Shown here piece by piece: positions 1 through 7,439 of a DNA stretch of 64,000 nucleotides (position 1 is the first letter of the stretch; every line of letters starts with the position of its first letter). This stretch comes from Lentisphaeria bacterium (GTDB taxonomy: Bacteria > Verrucomicrobiota > Lentisphaeria > Victivallales > Victivallaceae): NCBI GenBank assembly GCA_017504435.1, contig JAFVRD010000060.1, forward strand, positions 1 through 64,000, written 5' to 3'. The notes beneath the pieces were generated by a model. That model ran no database searches. It was not told the origin of the DNA and saw only the letters and a program-made list of their open reading frames with translations. The translations under genes and the position numbers were made by a program.

Positions 1-632
1 CAGGATTTCATCACATTGAGTCAAAGCAGAGCAAACGCCATAAAGCGCGGACAAACCCGTAACAAAAAGCGGCTTATGCCGCCGCTGGGGGGATGCAAGG
101 GGGGCGGCGTGAGCGCCCCTTTGCAAAAAACGGTGTATGGCGGTTAATCACTTGACAAATCTACGGCCACATTCGCAGTCGGGTACGTATGTACACTCCT
201 GCTAATTTGCCTTGATTTATCATCGACCTTACCACGCCATACACCGTTTTATAAAAGCATGCGGTCTGCGCGTTCGGCGTTCCCCGCCTCGCATCCGCGT
301 GCAAATAAGCGCGGGGAGACTGTAAAAAACACTGGAATTCCATACCATGCGAAGCAGTCTCCCGGTTGGAGAGCGAAAAGCGGAGCGTTTTGCTGAGGGG
401 TACGGGGAAACTTCCCCGGGTGCGGCAAGCCGTGATGAAAGACAAGTCCCTCTTTCCTCAGAAAAGAGGGAAGAGGGCGCAGGATTTCATCATGCAAGAC
501 ATCAATGCCCGTATCATAGTCGCGGTGGAAGCTGCAATGATAAAAACTGCAGAAATGACCTTCTGATGCTTGAATATGGTGAAAAAAAGCTTAAATTGAC
601 ATTGCAGCGAGATTTATTGCAATGAGGTGAAT
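1..632. other. gene-poor, hairpin-rich region
   Basis: I find no convincing gene here: short open frames lack a ribosome binding site and read as low-quality protein. The stretch is rich in dyads. Besides the 16-bp inverted repeat at 127-250 there are 9-bp arms at 314-322 and 355-363 (GGGAGACTG), 7-bp arms at 403-409 and 412-418, and 9-bp arms at 447-455 and 463-471 (TCCCTCTTT). The 13-mer CAGGATTTCATCA occurs at 1-13 and again at 480-492. It may be a structured RNA, a decayed mobile element or a leader region; the sequence does not decide. Confidence 0.6.
127..250. repeat. 16-bp perfect inverted repeat
   Basis: AAAACGGTGTATGGCG at 127-142 is the exact reverse complement of 235-250, with 92 nt between the arms. 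No transposase frame lies between or beside them. It resembles the terminal inverted repeats of a small non-autonomous element or the closing stem of an RNA; no target-site duplication is evident directly outside the arms. Confidence 0.6.
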
Positions 633-1160
633 ATGAAAAAAAACATATTTTGGTGCATTTCCAGTTGTATAATGATCCTGTGTGGTTGTCAGGATGATCC
701 GGGGATACCGGCAGTGAAAAATTTTCAATTGGAGCGTTATATGGGTAAATGGTATGAGATCGCCCGTCTGCCCAATCGTTTTGAGTGCGGTATGAGAAAT
801 GTGTCCACGGTGTATACATTGCAGAAAAATGGTATGGTCAAGGTTTTCAATCATGGTATCAAAGGTGACCGCTGTATAAATATATCCGGGTATGCAAAAC
901 CGGCAGGAAATATCGGCTCCGGAGATTTGAAAGTTTCTTTTTTCCGTCCGTTTTACGGAATGTATCGGATCATAAAACTTGCTCCGGATTATTCATACAG
1001 CATTGTTGTCGGCGGCAGCCGGGATTATTTATGGATATTGGGGCGCAAACCGGAGCTGTTTCCGGCTGAAAAACAAAATATCATAGAATTTTTACACCGA
1101 CACCGATTTCCCGTAGATGAACTTATCTGGTCATGGCAGAGTCCGGTAAGGATGCCGTAA
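633..1160 (+). CDS. lipocalin family lipoprotein (Blc-like)
   Basis: This 175-residue protein has the layout of bacterial outer-membrane lipocalins (Blc), which bind fatty acids or lysophospholipids. A lysine-containing signal peptide ends in a lipobox ILCGC, so the mature protein should start at the lipidated cysteine. Directly after follows the lipocalin signature YMGKWYEIARLPNRFE (G-x-W motif), and near the C-terminus the strand YLWILGRKPEL with the conserved arginine typical of Blc. I chose ATG 633, with GAGG five bases upstream, over the GTG at 627 that overlaps that site. It stands alone; a 9-bp hairpin at 1253-1275 could be its weak terminator. Confidence 0.88.
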   Translation: MKKNIFWCISSCIMILCGCQDDPGIPAVKNFQLERYMGKWYEIARLPNRFECGMRNVSTVYTLQKNGMVKVFNHGIKGDRCINISGYAKPAGNIGSGDLKVSFFRPFYGMYRIIKLAPDYSYSIVVGGSRDYLWILGRKPELFPAEKQNIIEFLHRHRFPVDELIWSWQSPVRMP

Positions 1161-1548
1161 TATATTGTTAAAACGGTTCTTTAAATTAGGTTGTGTACTA
1201 AACATAGACTGACTTTTCTGCAGCGGAACGATACAGCCTTCAACTTCAATCTGTCACGCAAATAAATTGCGTGACTTCGTTTCCGGCAGGAGGTGTCGGC
1301 TTTCTCCGACATGACTGCCTGCGGCAAATATTTCGCCGCTTACGGCGGCGCCCCGCCGTCATCGCGGACAAATAAAAAGCCGCCTTGTCCCGGCGCAGCC
1401 TTGGCGGAGCCGGATGGACCGCGTCCGGGTAGCACCCGGTGGCATATTTTATCTTTTTTATCAGTACTCTTTTAGTACAGTTCTTTAAATTATAGAAAAT
1501 GGGGCTGTCGCCTGACAGGCAACAGCCCCATGAAATACGGAGTTCTTT
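1161..1548. other. intergenic region, GC-rich, no gene
   Basis: No supported gene. It holds a 9-bp hairpin GTCACGCAA/TTGCGTGAC at 1253-1275 just after the lipocalin gene, a small GTCGG/CCGAC hairpin near 1293-1310, a GC-rich stretch at 1310-1440, and the terminator of the leftward operon at 1500-1530. The segment GCGGACAAATAAAAAGC near 1363-1380 partly resembles 47-70 (GCGGACAAA followed by AAAAAGC), hinting at a shared degenerate element. Confidence 0.5.
1500..1530 (-). terminator. Rho-independent terminator of the leftward operon
   Basis: TGGGGCTGT pairs with ACAGCCCCA, with an inner GCCT/AGGC stem, giving a long hairpin. Read on the minus strand it is followed by ATTTTC. It lies about 20 bases past the stop codon of the HTH-cupin-ligase gene. 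Confidence 0.8.
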
Positions 1549-3864
1549 TCAGCGGTTCCGCAAATCAGTGCGGCGGATCTTGCCGCTGGAAGTTTTAGGC
1601 AGACTGTCGATGAATTCGATCAGACGGGGATATTTGTACGGGGCGGTATGCGCCTTGACATAATCCTGAATTTCTTTTTTGAGTTCATCGCTGGGAGTCG
1701 TTCCTTTGGTCAGCATGATCCACGCTTTGATCACCTGACCGCGCACCGGATCGGGGGCACCGGTTACGGCACATTCCAGTACATACGGCAATTCCATGAT
1801 GACGCTTTCGACTTCAAACGGTCCGATACGGTAACCGGAGGTTTTGATGACATCATCACTGCGTCCGACGTACCAGTAATATCCGTTTTCGTCGCACCAT
1901 GCCACGTCTCCGGTGTGGTAAAATCCGTCATGCCACGCTTCGGCAGTACGTTCCGGGTCATTGTTGTAGCAGCAGAAAAGTCCGGGGATCTTGTCAACTC
2001 CATCGGTTTTGATACAGATTTCTCCGGTCTGACCTGCCGGAACCGGATTGCCGTCGGCATCAAGCAATACGATCGGGTATTGCGGGCTGGGACGTCCCAT
2101 GGAACCCGGCTGCGGAGTGGTGCCGACCAGATTTCCCAGAGACATGGTGGTCTCCGTCTGACCGAAAGCTTCCATGATCTTGAGTCCGGTGGCATCGTAG
2201 AATTGCTGGAATACTTCCGGATTCAGTGCTTCACCGGCAGTTGCGGCGTATTTGAGCGATGAAAAATCATATTTACTCAAATCTTCCTTGATGAAAAACC
2301 GGTACATCGTCGGCGGCGCACAGAATGTGGAAATATTATGCTTTTTGAACAGCGGCAATATCTCATTGGCATGGAACCGGTCAAAATCAAACACCAGTAC
2401 TGATGCTTCGCAGAGCCACTGACCGTAATGTTTGCCCCATGCAGATTTTCCCCAACCGGTATCGCTGATGGTAAAGTGAAGTTCACCCGGCTGGACATTG
2501 AGCCACCATCTGGCGGTAAGGATATGTCCTAATGGATAAGCATGGTCATGCAGTACCATTTTTGGATATCCGGAAGTTCCGCTGCTGAAAAACATCAGCA
2601 TGGGATCGGTGACTTTGAGATCGGCAGGCCGGGGGAATTGGGTCGGAAAATCTTTGATGGCATTGTCAAAATCCAGCCAATTTTCATGTTTGCCGTTGAC
2701 ACAGAGTTTGAATTCAACCGTCGGAGAACTTTTTACTGCCTCATTGACCGAATCGATCACATCCTGATCGCTGGTAGTGACGACCATGCGGACACCGGCA
2801 CTGTTGAGACGGTATTCGATATCTTTTGCCAACAGCTGATTGGGGGCGGGGATCGCAATCGCGCCGATCCGGTGCAAGGCATTGATGACGTACCAATACT
2901 GATAATGCCGTTTCAAAATCAGCAGAACTTTGTCACCTTTTTTGATCCCCAAACTGGTGAAATAATTTGCCGCTTGATGGGAGAGTTCCGATATTTCTTT
3001 GAACGAGAAATCACGAACAACGCTCTGATCAGCGGAAATATAACGCATCGCCCGGGCATCGGGAGATTTTTCAGCCAGTACATCCAGTACATCGTAGGAG
3101 AAGTTGAAGTTTTCCGGGATGTTGAATTTTACCGCCTGCAGCAGACCGTTTTCATCCAGAGTTTCATCCATGAACCGGTGGTAGAGCAATTCGCTTTTTT
3201 CGCTCTGGATACCCGTGGAAACTGTTTCCACCGGAACCGGCAGGGAACTGTCCTGAGATTTCATCACGACGGCAAGGAAAAGACAATCTTCACCGCCGGC
3301 GGCAACCATTCCGTGGGGGTGACGGGAGTCATAATAAACACTGTCACCTGCCTCCAGAATTTCGATTTTATCTTCCAGCTGGACTTTGAGTTTGCCCTGC
3401 AATACATAGTCAAACTCCTGTCCGGCATGGGTGGATAAGTGTACCTGAGCATCATCTCCGGTAAAGGGAGCCCGGACGACGAAAGGTTCCGCCATACGGT
3501 TTTTCATTTGAGCCGCCTGATGGAAATATTCAAAATCCGGACGGCGGTCGACTTTGGTACCGGTGACTTTGCGGGTCAGGGTGTAGAAACTCAGCCTGGG
3601 AGATTCGCCGGATATCAAAGCGTTGATATCCATGCCGAAACGTTCGGCAGTTTTGAGCAGAAACGAAAAGGACGTATCGGCATCGCCGTTTTCATGCCGG
3701 AGGTATTCCTCCTCGGTAATGTTGTGCAGAATCGCCATCTCACGAATGCTGATACCGAGCGCTTTGCGCGCTTCGCAAATTCGCTTGCCCGTGAGTTTGA
3801 GCTGTTCTGTTACATCACCGCCGCCAAATACATTGGCTGGCACATTTTCCTGTTTCTCTGCCAT
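1549..3864 (-). CDS. HTH-cupin-acyl-CoA ligase fusion
   Basis: A 771-residue three-part protein. Residues about 18-80 form an XRE-type helix-turn-helix (REMAILHNITEEEYLRHENG). Residues about 105-205 form a cupin barrel (THAGQEFDYVLQGKLKV, then AGDSVYYDSRHPHGM). From about 230 to the end it is an ANL-superfamily ligase with the P-loop FFSSGTSGYPK near residue 426, AFGQTETTM, YHTGDVAWCDENGYYWYVGR and the C-terminal lysine motif PKTSSGKIRRTDLR. XRE-cupin proteins are usually repressors with a small-ligand pocket; the ligase part should activate an acid to acyl-AMP and acyl-CoA and most resembles acetyl/medium-chain acyl-CoA synthetases. The substrate is unknown. The start ATG 3864 has AGAGGT seven bases upstream. 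It is the last gene of the leftward cluster, 34 bases after the pyruvate oxidoreductase gene. Confidence 0.9.
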   Translation of the reverse strand: MAEKQENVPANVFGGGDVTEQLKLTGKRICEARKALGISIREMAILHNITEEEYLRHENGDADTSFSFLLKTAERFGMDINALISGESPRLSFYTLTRKVTGTKVDRRPDFEYFHQAAQMKNRMAEPFVVRAPFTGDDAQVHLSTHAGQEFDYVLQGKLKVQLEDKIEILEAGDSVYYDSRHPHGMVAAGGEDCLFLAVVMKSQDSSLPVPVETVSTGIQSEKSELLYHRFMDETLDENGLLQAVKFNIPENFNFSYDVLDVLAEKSPDARAMRYISADQSVVRDFSFKEISELSHQAANYFTSLGIKKGDKVLLILKRHYQYWYVINALHRIGAIAIPAPNQLLAKDIEYRLNSAGVRMVVTTSDQDVIDSVNEAVKSSPTVEFKLCVNGKHENWLDFDNAIKDFPTQFPRPADLKVTDPMLMFFSSGTSGYPKMVLHDHAYPLGHILTARWWLNVQPGELHFTISDTGWGKSAWGKHYGQWLCEASVLVFDFDRFHANEILPLFKKHNISTFCAPPTMYRFFIKEDLSKYDFSSLKYAATAGEALNPEVFQQFYDATGLKIMEAFGQTETTMSLGNLVGTTPQPGSMGRPSPQYPIVLLDADGNPVPAGQTGEICIKTDGVDKIPGLFCCYNNDPERTAEAWHDGFYHTGDVAWCDENGYYWYVGRSDDVIKTSGYRIGPFEVESVIMELPYVLECAVTGAPDPVRGQVIKAWIMLTKGTTPSDELKKEIQDYVKAHTAPYKYPRLIEFIDSLPKTSSGKIRRTDLRNR

Positions 3865-3898
3865 TTTTTTACCTCTTTAGTTTATAATAACCAGAACC

Positions 3899-6800
3899 TT
3901 ACTGATTATCTTGCATTTTTTTGTATTTCATGTACCGTTCCTGAGCAAGTTTTTCACCCTGAGTAAAGAACTGTTCCGCGTTTTCCGGAAAAGTCCGTTT
4001 CAATGCCGCATAACGGGTTTCACCGGCGAGGAAATCGGTGTACGCCGCAGTCGGGGCTTTGGAATCAAGGGTGAATGGTTTTTCATTATCCGGATTGTAA
4101 CGGTACAATATCCAATATCCGGCATCCACGGCGCGTTTCATCTCCTCCTGCGCTCCACCCATACCGCATTTCAAACCATGCGACAGGCACGGAGTATAAG
4201 CGATGATGACGGAAGGACCATTGAAGTTTTCCGCTTCACGGATCGCTTTGAGCAATTGATTCGGGTCAGCTCCCATTGCTACCTGAGCGACATACACATT
4301 GCCGTAAGTCATGAAAATACTGCCCAAATCTTTTTTGGGACTGTTTTTTCCGGAACTGGCAAATTGTGCCACTGCACCAAGCGGGGTCGCTTTGGAGGAT
4401 TGACCGCCGGTATTGGAATATACTTCGGTATCCACGATCAGCACATTGATATTCTCACCGCTGGCGACCACATGATCCAGTCCGCCGAAACCGATATCAT
4501 ACGCCCAGCCGTCGCCGCCGAACATCCAGAAGGTTTTTTTTGCCAGCATGTCGGCATGTTTCAAAATTTCCTGAGTCAACGGAGTGCTGTTGTTTTCTTT
4601 CAGGATCGCGGTCAATTTATCTGCCGCAAGCCGGGATGCGTTGACATCATCAAAGGCATCCAGAAATTCCTGTGCGGCGGTTTTTACAATTTCAGAAACG
4701 TCACTGTTCAGCAATTCGGCGACCCGCATTCTGGCTTTGCTGCGCTGCTGTTTTACCGAAAGAGCCATGCCGAGCGAAAATTCAGCATTATTTTCAAAGA
4801 GCGAATTGCTCCATGCCGGACCGCGTCCCTGACGATTGACCGTGTAGGGTATTCCCGGCATCGGAGAGCCCCATGCCTGAGAACATCCGGTCGCGTTTGC
4901 CCAATAGACGTGATCTCCGAAAAGCTGAGTCAACAATTTGGCATAAGGCGTTTCTCCGCATCCGGCACAGGCGGCTGAAAATTCCAGCATCGGCTGCCGG
5001 AATTGACTGCCTTTTACCGTCCAGACGTCGAAAATATCACCTTTATCAGAGAGCTTCAGCGCATATTCCCATTTTTCGCTTTGCATGCCGGTCAGACGGG
5101 CAGATTCCATGTGCAAAGCTTTTTCTTTCGCCGGGCAGGCATTGACGCACGCTCCGCAGCCGGTGCAATCTGCAAAACTGGTCTGAAGCGTGAAATACAA
5201 TCCTGCTTTGCTGCGGACTTCCAGCGTATCAAAACCCTCCGGTTTGGCGGCGTTTTCCGCTTCATTGAGCAAAAACGGACGGATGACAGCATGGGGACAG
5301 ACCAACGAACAGCGGTTGCATTGCAGGCATTTGCTGCTTTCCCATACCGGGACTTTTACGGCGATACCCCGTTTTTCCCATGCGGTCAAGCCCATATCGA
5401 TCACGCCGTCTTCATAACCTTTGAATGCGCTGACCGGCAGATCATCACCTTTCTGGCGGTTGATGGGATCGGTAATATTTTTGACGACATCCGGGCGGTC
5501 GGCACCGGTTGAATCATCATCATCTGCGGCATTGCGCCATGCTGCCGGGATCGCGAACTCTTTTACCGCTTTTGCACCGGCATCAATAGCGGCACAGTTG
5601 CGTGCGACGACCTCATCACCTTTGGCAAAATAGGTACGTTTGGCGAGATCTTTCATGTAACGGTCGGCATCTTCACCCGGAATAATATTGACCAGATGGA
5701 AAAATGCCGATTGCAGAACCAGATTGTAGTGATTCCCCAAGCCCAGTTCCGCAGCGATATTCACCGCATCGATCATATACATGCGGATATTTTTCTCTGC
5801 CAGGAGCCGTTTCGCCCTGCCGGGGATAAGGTTTTCCAACCCGTCGGCATCCAAAGAGGTGTTGAGCAGAAGAATACCGTTTTCTTTCAATTCTCCGGCT
5901 ACATCATACTGCCGGATATAAGTTTCGTTATGACAGCCGATGAAATCGGCATATTTTACATAGTAGGATGAACGGATCGGTTTGTCACCGAAACGCAGAT
6001 GGGATTTGGTCACGCCGAAAGATTTTTTGGCATCATATTCAAAATATGCCTGAGCAAATTTTGAGGTGTGAGAATTGATGATCTCCACGGTGCTTTTGTT
6101 GGCACCGACTGTTCCGTCAGAACCCAGGCCCCAGAATTTGCAGCAGACCTGTTCCGCATCATCGGGATAGAGAATACCTTTTACCGGCAGGGACAAATTG
6201 GTCACATCATCCTCAATACCGATCGTGAAATTGCCGTGCGGCATATCTGACTTGAGGTGATCGTAAACGGCTTTGATTTGAGCCGGATCGACATCTTTGC
6301 TGGACAGTCCGTATCTGCCGCCAATAACTTTGACCGGTAATCCGGCTTGAGAGGTGACGGTGCAGACATCTTGAAACAGCGGTTCCCCCGCACTGCCCAT
6401 TTCTTTGCAGCGGTCAAGCACGGCGATTTTTTTGACACTGGCCGGCAATGCGGCAAGCAGTTGTTCCGCCGGGAACGGGCGATAGAGACGGATTTGCAGA
6501 AATCCGCATTTTTCGCCACCGGCATTGAGGTGATCGACGGTTTCTTTTATCGCTCCGGAAACCGAACCCATGGCCACGATTACCCGGTCGGCATCCGGCG
6601 CACCGTAATAGTCGACCAGATGATAATTTCTGCCGGTGATATCGCTGATTTTGTCCATGTATCTCTGCACAATGGCAGGCAATTCACTGTAAAAACGGTT
6701 GTTGGCTTCGCGCACCTGGAAGAATATATCACCGTTCTGCACCGTGGCACGAAGACGGGGATGTTCCGGGTTGAGAGCTTGAGCGCGGAACGCATCAACT

Positions 6801-7408
6801 GCGTCAAAATCCATCAGCTCTGCAAAAGTTTCATAAGGCAGAGCCTCCACCTTGCTCATTTCGTGAGAGGTGCGGAAACCGTCAAAAAAGTGGAGAAACG
6901 GTATTCTGCCTTTGACTGCGGCAAGGTGAGCAACCGGAGCAAGATCCATGATCTCCTGTGAATTGGCAGTAGAGAGCATGGCAAATCCGGTTTGCCGGCA
7001 ATTCATCACGTCCGAATGGTCGCCGAAAATAGACAAAGCATGAGTTCCTACTGTACGGGATGCCACATGCAGTACTCCGGGCAGACGTTCTCCGGCGATC
7101 CGGTGCATGACCGGGATCATCAGCAGCAATCCCTGCGAGGAGGTGAAAGTAGTGGACAATGCACCGGTTTCCAGAGAACCGTGAATGGCACCGGCAGCAC
7201 CGGCTTCAGATTCCATTTCCACCAGGGTGACGGTTTGTCCGAAAATATTTTTTTTACCTTTTGCGCTCCAGGCATCGGTTTTACCTGCCATCGGCGAACT
7301 GGGGGTGATCGGATAGATCGCCGCTACTTCTGTAAAAGCATAGGCAACGTAAGCACATGCTTCATTACCGTCCATCGTGACAAAATTCGGAGTATTATGC
7401 TCTGACAT
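3899..7408 (-). CDS. nifJ: pyruvate:ferredoxin (flavodoxin) oxidoreductase
   Basis: A single-chain 1169-residue enzyme that oxidatively decarboxylates pyruvate to acetyl-CoA and reduces ferredoxin or flavodoxin. All domains are present in order: the N-terminal pyrimidine-binding region (YPITPSSPMAGKTDAW), the transketolase-like and gamma-type middle, two [4Fe-4S] motifs CLQCNRCSLVC (near residue 696) and CTGCGACVNAC (near 750), the proximal cluster cysteines in CAGCGETPY, and the thiamine diphosphate site GGDGWAYDIGFGGLDH (near 971) with NTGGQSSK. An in-frame extension reaches 7531, but ATG 7408 has AAAGGA seven bases upstream and gives the family length. A close relative with another 2-oxo acid as substrate is possible, since the flanking genes encode two acyl-CoA ligase hybrids. 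Confidence 0.96.
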   Translation of the reverse strand: MSEHNTPNFVTMDGNEACAYVAYAFTEVAAIYPITPSSPMAGKTDAWSAKGKKNIFGQTVTLVEMESEAGAAGAIHGSLETGALSTTFTSSQGLLLMIPVMHRIAGERLPGVLHVASRTVGTHALSIFGDHSDVMNCRQTGFAMLSTANSQEIMDLAPVAHLAAVKGRIPFLHFFDGFRTSHEMSKVEALPYETFAELMDFDAVDAFRAQALNPEHPRLRATVQNGDIFFQVREANNRFYSELPAIVQRYMDKISDITGRNYHLVDYYGAPDADRVIVAMGSVSGAIKETVDHLNAGGEKCGFLQIRLYRPFPAEQLLAALPASVKKIAVLDRCKEMGSAGEPLFQDVCTVTSQAGLPVKVIGGRYGLSSKDVDPAQIKAVYDHLKSDMPHGNFTIGIEDDVTNLSLPVKGILYPDDAEQVCCKFWGLGSDGTVGANKSTVEIINSHTSKFAQAYFEYDAKKSFGVTKSHLRFGDKPIRSSYYVKYADFIGCHNETYIRQYDVAGELKENGILLLNTSLDADGLENLIPGRAKRLLAEKNIRMYMIDAVNIAAELGLGNHYNLVLQSAFFHLVNIIPGEDADRYMKDLAKRTYFAKGDEVVARNCAAIDAGAKAVKEFAIPAAWRNAADDDDSTGADRPDVVKNITDPINRQKGDDLPVSAFKGYEDGVIDMGLTAWEKRGIAVKVPVWESSKCLQCNRCSLVCPHAVIRPFLLNEAENAAKPEGFDTLEVRSKAGLYFTLQTSFADCTGCGACVNACPAKEKALHMESARLTGMQSEKWEYALKLSDKGDIFDVWTVKGSQFRQPMLEFSAACAGCGETPYAKLLTQLFGDHVYWANATGCSQAWGSPMPGIPYTVNRQGRGPAWSNSLFENNAEFSLGMALSVKQQRSKARMRVAELLNSDVSEIVKTAAQEFLDAFDDVNASRLAADKLTAILKENNSTPLTQEILKHADMLAKKTFWMFGGDGWAYDIGFGGLDHVVASGENINVLIVDTEVYSNTGGQSSKATPLGAVAQFASSGKNSPKKDLGSIFMTYGNVYVAQVAMGADPNQLLKAIREAENFNGPSVIIAYTPCLSHGLKCGMGGAQEEMKRAVDAGYWILYRYNPDNEKPFTLDSKAPTAAYTDFLAGETRYAALKRTFPENAEQFFTQGEKLAQERYMKYKKMQDNQ

Positions 7409-7439
7409 GAAAAAATCCTTTCTCTTGGCAAGCACAGTG

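Noticed and set aside
1293-1475. Small frame in the GC-rich region before the leftward operon.
   Set aside because: No start signal, short, and composition unlike proteins; hairpins explain the region better.
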